A DNA stretch of 64,000 nt from Spirochaetales bacterium (GTDB lineage: Bacteria > Spirochaetota > Leptospiria > Leptospirales > Leptonemataceae): assembly GCA_024233935.1 (NCBI GenBank), contig JACKOY010000003.1, forward strand, positions 248,001 through 312,000, written 5' to 3'. The notes under the pieces are model-generated. The model saw nothing but the letters and a program-made list of their open reading frames with translations. It was not told the DNA's origin and ran no database searches. The position numbers were made by a program, and so were the translations under genes. Positions within the stretch are counted from its first letter, which is position 1, and each line of letters begins with the position of its first letter. Positions 9,100-18,500 of this stretch are shown piece by piece.

Positions 9100-11208
9100 C
9101 TAAAGTTCGGCCCGCAGCGAGGTAAATTTTCCGTCCGCATCGAAGCTGCCAATATAGCGCAACCGCTCCAGGTCCGAAACAATGGGCAGATCACCAGCGA
9201 TCGGTGTGTCTTCCTCCATGGTCACGTCCCCGGATTGCCCAATGCGAAATGTCGCCTCGAAAATGGAATTCTCATAGGTCAATTCGGCGCCGATCAGATA
9301 GCCGCTATCCGGTTCACCTGAAGCGATGAGTCGCGGGGGTGCGATGCGCTGCCGTAGGTCTTCCAGAAAGCTATGCTCGGGAGCTTCCCGCCATTCAACC
9401 TCGTCCACGGCGTCCAGAATCAAGAACCTTCCGAGGTCGCCGTGCACATTGGTGCTGAAGAACTCCAGATAAAGGAGCACGCTTTTCGAACTTAATTGTA
9501 GCGCACATTTCTCGTTCAGGTCATGGATCACGGATGAGCTTCCGTTCAACAAATGAGCGGTGGCGTGGTCCATTGCAAAGTAGGCGTGTCGGGCGGGCGA
9601 GGAACGACGGTCTTCAATGTCATACCAGTCGAAGCCTTTATAAAATGGCAACGGACAGCGCCGAACCACGATTGAGTTATCGTCAAGGATCGCGCGATTG
9701 GCAATACCGGCCATCTGCAATCGCAACACACGCTCGTCGCCATCGACTACGGTCCAGCCTGCCGCGGGAATAGGATGAAAGATGCGGTTGGCCAGTATCA
9801 TGGCCTGTCGCGCGGTTCTCGCCCGGTGGCGTACGGAGGGCGGTTCCGTCTTACGATAAACGGGCCTGGAACGGGCCACATACCCTTCTTCTGGTAGATT
9901 CACATAAAACGGATTCGCGTCAAAGGCTCCTTCGAAGGGCGGATCGTAACGATAATTGGGCGTACGAGCGACAACCGGTTCATCCCCCGATATATTTAAG
10001 ATCATCTCGTCTCGTTCGAGATCCAGTACGGATTCCCGCGTGCCATATCCAGAAGTCCGTACGATTGCGTCCGCCGCCAGAGCCGTCGTCGCGCCGAAGT
10101 ATTGTTGCACCCGACAATTGTTGAGCAGCGTTTCCCAATCGGCCGGGTACAGGTTACGCATCTGACTCAGGTCCTGCCAGAAAGTCCAGACCCGAACGCC
10201 ATAGCCGCGCAACAATGTAATCGCCTGCCTCAGTTGCGGTAGCTCACCGAGCTGGGCAGCCTCATCAATCAGCATCAGCGTTGCGTGCTTCGGACGGCGC
10301 GTCCTGCGCGTGATCACGGCAATCAGCGTCCCGATCCACAAGCGCAATAACCCGGCGTGGCTTTCCAGTTTGTCGGGGGGAAGCACCAGATAGATAGAGA
10401 CCGGATCGCCTTCGTAAACCGCATTTAGATCGAGGTCCGACGCCGATAGATGCTCCTCAATCTGGGCGCCCTTCAAGAAATCCAGCTGATGGATGGCGAA
10501 CGCCAGGTAACCGCCCAGAGTTTCACTGGCCGGAATATTCAGAATCCCGGCCAGACGGCGTAGCTCAGGTTGCCCGGCATCCTTCCACTTCTCCGCGCGA
10601 TTGCGAAGGTCTTCCAGGGGCGAATTGATCAGCCCGCGAACGGCTGTCAGGGTGGATTCCTCCGAATCCGGCATCGTGAGGACGTCAATCATTGCCGCCG
10701 CTACCAGAGTCCGTCCCATTTCCCGCCAGAAGATGTTCTCACCGTTACGGTCCTCTTTTGTACTGGAAGAGGCCAGGTTGGCGAGCGTGGCCACGTCTTC
10801 TACGAAACGACTCGAACGCGAGTCAGCCAGGTCCAGCGGGTTAAAGCGGTAGCGCTCCTTCGCACTGGTGATCTCAAAGGGATCGAGAACGACTACCTGC
10901 TGGCCCATCTCCCGACGGCGGCGCGCGGTGACCGCGTAGTTCTCTCCCTTGGGATCGATGACAATCACCGGGCCCGGATACCGAAGCAGGGCCGGCATGA
11001 TGCAACCGGTGCCTTTGCCGGCGCCCGTTGGCGCAACGGTAAGCAAATGACCTTCCCCGGTATCCAGAATGGGCTCCAGCGTGGTTGAGGGAGAAAGGTC
11101 GCCCGGGGTCTGCGAATGAAAACCAATCACATTGCGGCGCCGGCCGGGCTCAAGAGACCATCCGACCAGTAGCCCTTCATCGGGTAAGCTTCGAGGCAAC
11201 GCGCGCAT
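9100..11208 (-). CDS. Orphan VirD4/TraG-like type IV coupling ATPase with unrecognised C-terminal domain
   Basis: 702 residues. Residues about 45-480 form a TraG/VirD4-type P-loop ATPase: Walker A APTGAGKGTG near residue 60, the IVIDPKGENYAVTARRRREMG segment diagnostic of coupling proteins, Walker B LMLIDEAAQLGEL near residue 320, and VWTFWQDLSQMRNLYP. Coupling proteins pump DNA or effectors into a type IV channel. This one lacks the usual two N-terminal transmembrane helices and has about 200 extra residues at the C-terminus (from roughly FDWYDIEDRRSS) that match nothing I know. No relaxase, VirB genes or oriT are visible nearby, so it is either a remnant of a mobile element or an ATPase recruited to another job. 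Confidence 0.88.
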   Translation of the reverse strand: MRALPRSLPDEGLLVGWSLEPGRRRNVIGFHSQTPGDLSPSTTLEPILDTGEGHLLTVAPTGAGKGTGCIMPALLRYPGPVIVIDPKGENYAVTARRRREMGQQVVVLDPFEITSAKERYRFNPLDLADSRSSRFVEDVATLANLASSSTKEDRNGENIFWREMGRTLVAAAMIDVLTMPDSEESTLTAVRGLINSPLEDLRNRAEKWKDAGQPELRRLAGILNIPASETLGGYLAFAIHQLDFLKGAQIEEHLSASDLDLNAVYEGDPVSIYLVLPPDKLESHAGLLRLWIGTLIAVITRRTRRPKHATLMLIDEAAQLGELPQLRQAITLLRGYGVRVWTFWQDLSQMRNLYPADWETLLNNCRVQQYFGATTALAADAIVRTSGYGTRESVLDLERDEMILNISGDEPVVARTPNYRYDPPFEGAFDANPFYVNLPEEGYVARSRPVYRKTEPPSVRHRARTARQAMILANRIFHPIPAAGWTVVDGDERVLRLQMAGIANRAILDDNSIVVRRCPLPFYKGFDWYDIEDRRSSPARHAYFAMDHATAHLLNGSSSVIHDLNEKCALQLSSKSVLLYLEFFSTNVHGDLGRFLILDAVDEVEWREAPEHSFLEDLRQRIAPPRLIASGEPDSGYLIGAELTYENSIFEATFRIGQSGDVTMEEDTPIAGDLPIVSDLERLRYIGSFDADGKFTSLRAEL

Positions 11209-11576
11209 CGCACACTCCGGGCCGCCGTTGCACAGATCGACAGCAAGGCGTATCTTCGGCCCTGTGCCGCCCCGGTAAACCGGGTTTTCTTCTCGAAGAG
11301 CACCCGGGGAACGGCGGCAGCGTCAGGCAAGAGGCGGCCGACACAACTCTCGCTATTCAGCAGAACTCAATCGTCGCCTCCGAACAGAAAGAGACAGGCG
11401 ATATAAGCTGCTCAAGCGTGCGATCGCAGCTTCTTCGTTCAGGCGAAAACGATGGCGAGATTGCAAACCCATGTAAAGCATGCAATACCAAAGGAACAGG
11501 ATAGAATTGAAAGGTGCAAACTCCTCGACAGTGTCGTTCGCTCGCGAAAGCTACGTCACCTTTTCAATCCGGGGCG
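11209..11576. other. Intergenic stretch without a supportable gene
   Basis: About 370 bases between the divergent coupling-ATPase gene and the small membrane-protein gene. Short open frames exist on both strands but lack ribosome-binding sites, recognisable domains or normal codon bias. Both genes must have their promoters here. I see no clear sigma-70 boxes, repeat or RNA gene. Confidence 0.5.
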
Positions 11577-12077
11577 ATGGCTATGGAAATGACTCTCAGG
11601 CTATTGGAAGCCACTTCTTATCTTGCAGCGATTCTGGGCATACCGGTGGCGATATACGTGTACGTTTACCAGAAGAACAAGGACCGCGTAGAACGGGAGC
11701 TTGAGACCTTTCTGCAGATTGACCACAAGTACATAGAGTATCTCAAGCTGTGCATAGACAACCCGCGACTCGATCTCTACTACTTGCCACTGAATCGAAA
11801 GGTCTCTCTTTCAGCCGAGGAGAAGATCCGCCAGCTGGCTCAGTTCGAAATACTCGTCAGCTTGCTGGAGTGCACGTACTTCCTGTACAAAGATCAGGCG
11901 TCCCCGATCAAGAAAAGCCAATGGGAAGGCTGGGATAGCTACATAGACGATTGGTGCCGGCGTAAGATCTTCCGCGACCTCTGGAAGAAAGTTGGTCATC
12001 AATTTGAGTCGGGCTTCTGCAGCGTGATCAACAATAAATTAGAACGATCAGACCTCAGGCCGCCTGCCAGTCGGTGA
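11577..12077 (+). CDS. Single-pass membrane protein of unknown function
   Basis: 166 residues from ATG 11577; two further in-frame ATGs follow within 12 bases, and the open frame reaches back to 11514. One N-terminal membrane helix (LLEATSYLAAILGIPVAIYVYVY) is followed by a basic stop (QKNKDR) and a helical cytoplasmic domain rich in Tyr, Trp and Leu (FLQIDHKYIEYLKLCIDNPR and SQWEGWDSYIDDWCRRKIF). This build resembles many small membrane proteins found on integrons and in defence islands, but I recognise no family. Its base composition is slightly lower in GC than the neighbours, and it may belong with the coupling ATPase as accessory DNA. Confidence 0.65.
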   Translation: MAMEMTLRLLEATSYLAAILGIPVAIYVYVYQKNKDRVERELETFLQIDHKYIEYLKLCIDNPRLDLYYLPLNRKVSLSAEEKIRQLAQFEILVSLLECTYFLYKDQASPIKKSQWEGWDSYIDDWCRRKIFRDLWKKVGHQFESGFCSVINNKLERSDLRPPASR

Positions 12078-12304
12078 AACAGCGATGGAATGAATCGCCT
12101 GGGATGCCGGAAATTCTCTTTTACTTTGCCTGCCGTGTGTGTGATCAAGGTGAGCGGCGCCCGGTTGGTTGCGTTCTTTTCGGAGAAAGTTTGAACCGAG
12201 TAACTGAATGCGGTACGCTGCGGGTGATTGGCGAGGGCTGTGATCTTATGCAGGCCGAAATTTGAGCAGCGATCCGCCGGGCTGACCTGCCTGGAGACGG
12301 GTGC

Positions 12305-13006
12305 TCAGGGCGATGGTTGCGCCGTGATTCGATAGCCAACTCCGGGCAGGTTTTCAATATAGCGCCCGGCGACGGCCCCCAGTTTTTTTCGCAATTGGGC
12401 GATGTACACCCGCAGGCCGGCGGTTTCGTTTAGTTCCCCGCCCCAGATTTGCGCGGTAATTTGAGAGTGGGTCAGATAGTGTTCCGCGTTTTTGATCAAG
12501 ACCAGTAAGAGCGCATATTCGGTCGGCGTCAAATGAACGGGTCGGCCTTCGACGGTCACCAGGCGTCGCAGCGCGTCGATGCGCACCACCCCGCTGACGA
12601 ACTCCGCCGGTGTTTCGTCGTGTTCCTGACGGTGTCTCAGGGCGACGCGGATGCGCGCCAGCAACTCGCCCATACTGAATGGTTTCGTGAGATAGTCATC
12701 CGCGCCGGCATCAAGCAACGCGATCTTATCCTGTTCGGACCCCCGCGCGGAAATCACGATAATTCGAATCTGACTGAATTCCCGCACGCGCTGTAGCAGG
12801 TCGATGCCGGACCCGTCCGGCAAACCCAGGTCGAGTAGAATCAAATCGGGCATGGGTTCTACCGACGCGATCAACCCGTCCTTAAACGTCGCCGCTTCGG
12901 CGACGCTGTAGCCGTGCGCTTCCAGGCTCAGTCGCAACATGCGCCGGATCGCCTTTTCATCATCGATCACCAGAATTCTTTCTTTCGGAACGTCGTTCGG
13001 ATTCAC
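12305..13006 (-). CDS. kdpE: KdpE-like OmpR-family response regulator
   Basis: 233 residues. The receiver domain (about residues 8-122) has the acidic pair in VIDDEKAIRR, the phospho-acceptor Asp in LILLDLGLPDGSG and the Lys in YLTKPFSMGEL. It is followed by an OmpR/PhoB winged-helix domain (LTPTEYALLLVLIKNAEHYLTHSQI...LRVYIAQLRKKLG). The C-terminal sequence around RYIENLPGVGYR is typical of KdpE. It starts one base after the sensor kinase gene and is surely co-transcribed with it. No kdpFABC genes are in the window; the divergent neighbours are KtrB and KtrA, so potassium uptake through Ktr is the likely target. Confidence 0.9.
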   Translation of the reverse strand: MNPNDVPKERILVIDDEKAIRRMLRLSLEAHGYSVAEAATFKDGLIASVEPMPDLILLDLGLPDGSGIDLLQRVREFSQIRIIVISARGSEQDKIALLDAGADDYLTKPFSMGELLARIRVALRHRQEHDETPAEFVSGVVRIDALRRLVTVEGRPVHLTPTEYALLLVLIKNAEHYLTHSQITAQIWGGELNETAGLRVYIAQLRKKLGAVAGRYIENLPGVGYRITAQPSP

Positions 13007-13007
13007 A

Positions 13008-14570
13008 TCAACTTCTCACGGAATCACGTTTGCTGGAATCGACGGTCGGCAATCGCATGCGAATGGTCAGGCCGCCATCCGCGTTCTCGGTGGCGTCGAT
13101 TCGACCGCCGTGTAACTCCACGATGCCGCGAGCAAGGGAGAGCCCGACTCCCGATCCCCCGGGGTTTGCCTGCGGTCCCCGATAGAATTTTTCGAAGATA
13201 CGATCGAGATCGGCCGTGCGGGGTCCGGGCCCGTTGTCCGCGATCGAAACCTCGATCTGTGTATCTTCATTTTCTACGACAGTCTCGGCCCCGATTACGA
13301 CCCGGGTCTTCGGCGGACAATGCTGGGTAATGTTCTGGAGCAGTCCGTACAGGACCTGGGTGATCAACGTGCTGTCCACATACATTTGCGGCAGATCCGA
13401 CGCGAACCGCCATTCGATCTCGTAGTTGCGGAATTCCGCGCCGAACATTTCTCGAATATCCGCCGCAATCTCGCGTATGTCGCAATTTTCCCGGCGCAAC
13501 TCCATACGACCGGATTCGAGGCGGCTCATATCGAGCAGGCTGTCCACAATACGACGCAAGCGCCGTGACGACGAGTCAATCTCCCCGAGCAGTTCGACCC
13601 GGCTCGATTCGGTCACTTCAATCGATCGATCCAGCAGAGTCCCGGCCGCACCCAGAATCGCCGTAAGGGGCGAGCGCAATTCATGAGAAATCGAATTCAG
13701 TACGACGCTGAACAGGCGCTCCGACTCTTCCGCCAGCCTGGCTTCGCGCGATTGCAGGGCGAAGGTTTCCCGTTCGATCGCAACGGCGATTTGGTTCGTC
13801 ATGGTTTGCAATAGAGCCTCGCGTTCCGGATCGGGCCGGGCGTCGAGCCGCAGCGCCAGAACGCCCACCACACCGGCGGCCGTCTGCAACGGAACATATC
13901 GCCCCCACATACCTGGTACTGTGGCTGTGAAGCGCCCGCCGACCCGGCGATTGCGAAACGCCAGACGCGCAGTCGCAATTTCCCGCTCGTCGTTCGGAAA
14001 ACCGCGTGCGATCGCCGGGGCAAAATCCAGCGCGCCGCCGACATTCAACAGCAGTGCAGCAGGCCCACCGGAGATCTGTCCCACATGATGGATCGCGCAC
14101 TCCTGAATCGCCTCAAGGCTGCCGGCCCGCGTCAAATCCCCGGAGAGATCGTAAAGCTGCTGCAGGGTTTTCTCGCGGTGTTGCAGATCCAATTGTCTGC
14201 GGCGCAGTTGCGCCGTGAGACTGCCCGTTACCGCCGAGACGATGAAAAACATCGCAAGCATGAGTACATCGGGCAGATCCGCAATGAACAATGTAAACCG
14301 GGGCGGAATAAATATAAAGTTCCAGCACAGAGCGGATAGAGCGGCGGAAAGCAAGACTGCGCGGCCGTCGACAATTAGACTCAGCAGGGTGACGGTCGCC
14401 AGGTACAATAAGGAGGGCGCCCAGTACCCCGCAATGGCGTACGCAAAATGGTTCAGACCGGTCACAACCGCGATTGCGGCGATTGCGATCAGGTACCCGG
14501 ATACCGGATGCCGTACCCGACCCGCCAGAGTCCGGCTGGAAACGTTGGGAGCTTCGCGTTCGATCCGCAT
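13008..14570 (-). CDS. KdpD-like sensor histidine kinase lacking the N-terminal KdpD/USP region
   Basis: 520 residues, against about 890 for classical KdpD. The order is: four closely spaced membrane helices of the DUF4118 type, including the KdpD-typical SALCWNFIFIPPRFTLFI; a GAF-like domain (about residues 140-265); a HisKA domain with phospho-His in SISHELRSPLTAI; and a HATPase domain with N box LLQNITQHC, G1 box VSIADNGPGPR and G2 SGVGLSLARGI. The cytoplasmic KdpD sensor and universal-stress-protein domains that normally precede the helices are absent, and the ATG at 14570 leaves no room for them. It forms an operon with the regulator downstream and is divergent from ktrB. Confidence 0.88.
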   Translation of the reverse strand: MRIEREAPNVSSRTLAGRVRHPVSGYLIAIAAIAVVTGLNHFAYAIAGYWAPSLLYLATVTLLSLIVDGRAVLLSAALSALCWNFIFIPPRFTLFIADLPDVLMLAMFFIVSAVTGSLTAQLRRRQLDLQHREKTLQQLYDLSGDLTRAGSLEAIQECAIHHVGQISGGPAALLLNVGGALDFAPAIARGFPNDEREIATARLAFRNRRVGGRFTATVPGMWGRYVPLQTAAGVVGVLALRLDARPDPEREALLQTMTNQIAVAIERETFALQSREARLAEESERLFSVVLNSISHELRSPLTAILGAAGTLLDRSIEVTESSRVELLGEIDSSSRRLRRIVDSLLDMSRLESGRMELRRENCDIREIAADIREMFGAEFRNYEIEWRFASDLPQMYVDSTLITQVLYGLLQNITQHCPPKTRVVIGAETVVENEDTQIEVSIADNGPGPRTADLDRIFEKFYRGPQANPGGSGVGLSLARGIVELHGGRIDATENADGGLTIRMRLPTVDSSKRDSVRS

Positions 14571-14697
14571 AATCCCGCTGTAAAAAAAGTGTTAAGATCC
14601 GCACCCGACCCGCTATGGTTTCGTAAAGACTGCTGCCAGTCGCGCTGCAATTGATTTCGGTCAGAGTGTGGTCGCAGAAAGCTGACGACAACCTCTT

Positions 14698-16107
14698 ATG
14701 AAAGCCTATTTAAAAAGGCGCCCGACAACTGTCACCTGGTTTGCTCGATTCCCGCGAAACCGGGTGCGGCAAATGAACGCGTCACAACTATTTGTATTGT
14801 CGTTCGTTGCGATTATCCTGTTCGGGGCGATCGGGCTTAAAGTCATTCCCGGTATGTATCGTGGTCAACTCACGGGGATCGACGCATTGTTCACAGCGAC
14901 GAGCGCCGTATGTGTGACAGGATTGATCGTGGTCGATACCGGGGCTTTTTTTACGCCGGCCGGTCAGTTCTGGGTCCTGATGCTGATACAACTGGGTGGC
15001 ATCGGGATGATGACGTTTACGTCTTTGATTTTAATTTCGATCGGACAACGTCTTTCGTTGCGTCAGGAAAGCATCCTCATGAATTTCGCGCTCGTAAACC
15101 AGCGCGTCGAATTCGGGGCGCTTTTGCGTCGGGTTCTGGCGTTCACTGCGGCGATTGAGGTCGGCGGCGCTCTGTTTCTTTTCCTGCGCTGGTCGTCGAA
15201 GTTCCCGCTGCCGGAAGCGCTCTGGCACGCGGTCTTCCAGGCGGTGAGCGCGTTTTGTAACGCCGGCTTTTCCACCTTTTCCGATTCCGTGATGGGATTT
15301 CAGGGCGACGCGGTATCGCTACTGGCCCTTGCGGCATTGATTGTCCTTGGGGGCCTGGGTTTCGGCACGTTGCTGGATATCAGCGGCTGGTTCCGATCGA
15401 TCGCGGACCGCGGGTTCTATCGTTTTACTCTCCATTCGCGATTGGTGCTGCTTGTTACGGCGGCATTGCTCGGCCTCGGATTTGTCGGCTACCTGATTCT
15501 GGAATGGAACGGGGAGCTGGGAACGCTCCAACCGATCGACCGCTTCAGTAACGCGATGTTCATGTCGGTCACGGCGCGCACCGCCGGATTCAATTCGATC
15601 GACTATGCAAAGCTGTCGGACAGCGCGAACTTCTTGACGATTCTATTGATGGCCGCCGGTGGTTCGCCGGGCTCAATGGCCGGCGGCTTAAAAACGACGA
15701 CGGTCGCGGTCATCGGCCTGGCGGCCTGGTCGCGACTGCGCGGCCGCAGTACGGCGAGTATTTTCGGTCGCACCATACCGGATGAAATCATTCGCCGGGC
15801 GCTGGGGCTCTTCGTGCTGACCTTCGGCCTGACGACGCTCTGGATCTTCCTGCTCGGCGCCGCCGGAAGCACAAGACCGGGCAACACAAATTTTCTGCAC
15901 TATATGTTCGAGGTGGTGAGCGCGTTTAATACGGTCGGGCTCTCGCTCGGAGTGACGCCGAATTTGACCGGAACCGGCAAGTTGCTTGTGATCCTCATGA
16001 TGCTGGTCGGTCGGGTGGGACCCCTGACCATCTCCGCCGCGTTGGCCCTGCCGCTCCAGGAAGCCCATGCGTTTCGTTTTAGTCGCGAAGAGGTTTCGAT
16101 CGGTTGA
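14698..16107 (+). CDS. ktrB: KtrB/TrkH-type potassium transporter, pore subunit
   Basis: 469 residues with the four M1-P-M2 repeats of the TrkH/KtrB superfamily. The selectivity-filter loops are visible in order: TSAVCVTGL, SAFCNAGFST, TARTAGFNS and SAFNTVGLS, each with the filter Gly. The lengths of the loops and the short N-terminus fit KtrB better than TrkH. The product is an inner-membrane K+ (or Na+/K+) uptake pore gated by the KtrA ring encoded 68 bases downstream. A second possible start at the ATG at 14773 would remove a basic leader. The gene is divergent from the KdpD/KdpE-like pair, which suggests regulation through the shared 127-base intergenic region. Confidence 0.92.
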   Translation: MKAYLKRRPTTVTWFARFPRNRVRQMNASQLFVLSFVAIILFGAIGLKVIPGMYRGQLTGIDALFTATSAVCVTGLIVVDTGAFFTPAGQFWVLMLIQLGGIGMMTFTSLILISIGQRLSLRQESILMNFALVNQRVEFGALLRRVLAFTAAIEVGGALFLFLRWSSKFPLPEALWHAVFQAVSAFCNAGFSTFSDSVMGFQGDAVSLLALAALIVLGGLGFGTLLDISGWFRSIADRGFYRFTLHSRLVLLVTAALLGLGFVGYLILEWNGELGTLQPIDRFSNAMFMSVTARTAGFNSIDYAKLSDSANFLTILLMAAGGSPGSMAGGLKTTTVAVIGLAAWSRLRGRSTASIFGRTIPDEIIRRALGLFVLTFGLTTLWIFLLGAAGSTRPGNTNFLHYMFEVVSAFNTVGLSLGVTPNLTGTGKLLVILMMLVGRVGPLTISAALALPLQEAHAFRFSREEVSIG

Positions 16108-16175
16108 ATATGATACGGCATTTTCGAATGCGGATGATACATTTAAGGCGGGCGTGCACCAGGAAGTAGATCGAT

Positions 16176-16832
16176 ATGAAGAAGCGATACGTAGTCATTG
16201 GACTTGGCAATTTCGGATTGAGCGTCGCGCGAACTCTGCATGAAGGCGGGCATGAAGTGATTGCAATTGACCTTCGTGAAGAACTCGTCGATCGGGCCGG
16301 ACAGTTTGTAACGCGCGCCGTGGTCGGCGACGGGACGGACGTGGAAGTGCTGAAGCGTTGCGGGGCCGCGGACGCCGATGACGGCGTGGTCAGTACGGGC
16401 TCCGACATTACGGCGAGCGTACTTGCGGTCCTCGCTTTGCAGGACGCCGGAGTCGAAGACATCAACGTAAAGGTCATCTCTCTGCGTCACGAGCGTGTGT
16501 TGCGTCGCATGGGCGTGGACGAAGTGATTTTTCCGGAGCGCGAAAGCGGACAGAACCTGGCGCGCCGACTGATGGGCGGCGGCATTTTGCACTACGTACC
16601 GTTTCACGAGAAGTACGCCTTCCAGGAAATGATCACCCCCGAACCCTGGCGTGGAAGGAGCCTGCGCGACCTGCACATTCGCGACCGGTTCGGGGTGCAG
16701 GTGGTCGGAATTCACGACGTGCTTGCGGATCGGACGACGATCCCGCCAGATCCAGACGCCCCTTTGCTGGACAGCGATACGCTGATTCTGGCGGGACGCG
16801 ATGCGGACTTACGGAAGATCGCTCTTGATTGA
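16176..16832 (+). CDS. ktrA: KtrA/TrkA regulatory subunit with RCK domains
   Basis: 218 residues. An N-terminal RCK_N Rossmann domain has the nucleotide-binding GLGNFG and the Asp of the second strand (VIAIDLREE). The region VVGDGTDVEVLKRCGAADADDGV is typical for TrkA/KtrA. A C-terminal RCK_C domain begins near residue 135 (FQEMITPEPWRGRSLRDLHI). It binds ATP/ADP or NAD(H), forms an octameric ring on the cytoplasmic face of KtrB and gates it. RCK_C domains of KtrA proteins are also known c-di-AMP receptors. The ribosome-binding site AGGAAG lies at a good distance before the ATG. Confidence 0.93.
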   Translation: MKKRYVVIGLGNFGLSVARTLHEGGHEVIAIDLREELVDRAGQFVTRAVVGDGTDVEVLKRCGAADADDGVVSTGSDITASVLAVLALQDAGVEDINVKVISLRHERVLRRMGVDEVIFPERESGQNLARRLMGGGILHYVPFHEKYAFQEMITPEPWRGRSLRDLHIRDRFGVQVVGIHDVLADRTTIPPDPDAPLLDSDTLILAGRDADLRKIALD

Positions 16833-17085
16833 TGCGCAATCGTTCGGGTCCCCGAAAATGATGCCGGCAATCAATTCAGGCCCGAGTGATGCATGGACCA
16901 GACTAAAATCCGATGCGGAACTTGCGCCCCCGGTCGCGCAAACGGGGGGCGCAGAATTTTCGAGCCCTGGTCAATGCCGGGGATGCGTCGACGAAGGTCG
17001 CCATCTGCACGAAGTATTCGCAGACCAGGCGAAGGCCGGAGTATCGCGCATGGTTTCGTAGATTATTCCGAAACATCAGCGTCTC

Positions 17086-17394
17086 CTACGCAAGCTCGCC
17101 GGGAAGCCGGCCAATTTCGATCCGCGCACGGGGCGCAATCTGAAAGTAAACCAGCCGGGCGGCGACCTGGCGGCCGCGAACCTCTGTTACACGCAGCAAG
17201 ACTCCCTCCGTGTCGGCAAAGAGCGCGATCGCGTAATCGTAGTGATTGTCGTCACCCTCTTCGCCGGGATAGGGCCGCCATTCGTCCCCGGGCTCGGCGT
17301 CCTGAAGTTCGGCCCAGTAGATAGGGCAGTTTCTGGTCTGCCCCGCGGACAAGAGCTCGTAAGCCACATCTTTGTTTGAAGTTTCTTTGTTCAT
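17086..17394 (-). CDS. Small acidic protein of unknown function
   Basis: 102 residues from the ATG at 17394, fixed by a strong ribosome-binding site (CCGGAGG) seven bases upstream; a longer open frame to 17430 has no such signal. The sequence is acidic in the middle (ELQDAEPGDEWRPYPGEEGDDNHYD) and beta-rich towards the end (VLLRVTEVRGRQVAARLVYFQIA). No signal peptide, cysteine cluster or recognised domain. It lies 57 bases downstream of the putative exported protein gene on the same strand, so the two may be co-transcribed. Confidence 0.65.
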   Translation of the reverse strand: MNKETSNKDVAYELLSAGQTRNCPIYWAELQDAEPGDEWRPYPGEEGDDNHYDYAIALFADTEGVLLRVTEVRGRQVAARLVYFQIAPRARIEIGRLPGELA

Positions 17395-17450
17395 GAAAAC
17401 CTCCGGAAGTATTTTTTTTGGCTCGGGCAATACAGTCCGGGCGCGCTCCG

Positions 17451-18500
17451 TTACGGGTCGATTTCCAGAAGCCAGGTCGCCGAAACCCTGAACAGGCCCA
17501 CGCGAAAGGACTGCCGGTCCCGGAAAAAGAAATCTTCGGATAGAGCCCGCTCCGGTACGGTGACCGACGTGGGCGATAGCGATACCGACAGTACCGGCAC
17601 GTGGGCATGACTCCGGACCCGGAAGAACTCTCTGTCGAATCCGAAGAACACCTGCATATCAAAGACTTCGATCCGGAATCCCAGCACCAGGCGATCCGAA
17701 CGAATGGCCCGGCGCGGCGCGTAGAGATCAAGGCGCGCCTGCAATCCCGCACCGGCGCCCGCCGTGCGAATCTCCAGCTCGGAGAAAGAGGCGGTGCCGG
17801 TGGCGGTGGGCATCCGGGAAAATCCCAACATCAGGGTGCCGGCCTCGCCGGCCTGCAGATCAACTCCAATCGAATAGACCGGAGCGGTGAGCGCGTGCAC
17901 GAAACGATACTCCGACACCTGAAAGCCCGGTCCGGACTGATCACGAAACGAGAAGGCCTGCCGGAACTGTCGCAGGGCAAATCCGAGCTTCAGAATCGCC
18001 ACACCCCGAACCGTGCGGGTCATGATTTGTTCTTCGGTCCACTCCAGCTCATTGTCACGAAAGTCCCGGACACCGTAGCCCCCGGCGCGAACGTACGCGT
18101 CCGATATGTCGCTCTGATGCAGGCTGAAGCGCTGCAGTCCAAAAACAAACGAGTCGCGGGCCACCGGCAACACCAGTCGCAGCGCGACCGGCAAGGCCAG
18201 TTCCGCCGGACAATCGATGCGCTCGCCCGCCGGCAGGCCATCTGATTGCAGGCCGCTGTAGCCAGCCTGCAGGGTCCGGGCGTTGCGTTCCCGCCAGACA
18301 TAGTCCGGGCAACGGGCCTCCTGATAGACCAGCCCGAATTCGGTCTCAACGGCCGCCCGGGCCTCAAGCGGCAGCGCCGCAAACACGCAGCAGCAAAGAA
18401 TCGTAAATGTTACGAACAGCCTGGTGTTCCTGAATAACAGGACCATGATGATCCGTTCGGTGAGGCCTTTACCGACCGAAGAAGTGGATGATTGTGGCAT
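17451..18500 (-). CDS. Putative exported, probably outer-membrane, protein
   Basis: 349 residues from the ATG at 18500; the Shine-Dalgarno sequence GGAGGGCGAGATC immediately before it selects this start over the GTG at 18515. A hydrophobic segment (TRLFVTFTILCCCVFAALP) followed by LEARA-AVET looks like a signal peptide with a long N-region. The mature part has many alternating-strand segments (LALPVALRLVLPV, VVRGVAILKLGFALR-like stretches and VPVLSVSLSP), consistent with a beta-barrel, although the last residues LLEIDP lack the usual aromatic end. No family recognised. It is the last chromosomal-type gene before the cassette array. Confidence 0.68.
   Translation of the reverse strand: MPQSSTSSVGKGLTERIIMVLLFRNTRLFVTFTILCCCVFAALPLEARAAVETEFGLVYQEARCPDYVWRERNARTLQAGYSGLQSDGLPAGERIDCPAELALPVALRLVLPVARDSFVFGLQRFSLHQSDISDAYVRAGGYGVRDFRDNELEWTEEQIMTRTVRGVAILKLGFALRQFRQAFSFRDQSGPGFQVSEYRFVHALTAPVYSIGVDLQAGEAGTLMLGFSRMPTATGTASFSELEIRTAGAGAGLQARLDLYAPRRAIRSDRLVLGFRIEVFDMQVFFGFDREFFRVRSHAHVPVLSVSLSPTSVTVPERALSEDFFFRDRQSFRVGLFRVSATWLLEIDP

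Noticed and set aside
12305..14570. Complete Kdp operon
   Set aside because: Only the regulator and a shortened sensor are present; none of kdpF, A, B or C is in the window.
17395..17450. T-run near 17409 considered as a terminator of the exported-protein gene
   Set aside because: The run is on the wrong strand for that gene and lacks a stem; it is more likely just part of the spacer before the ribosome site.
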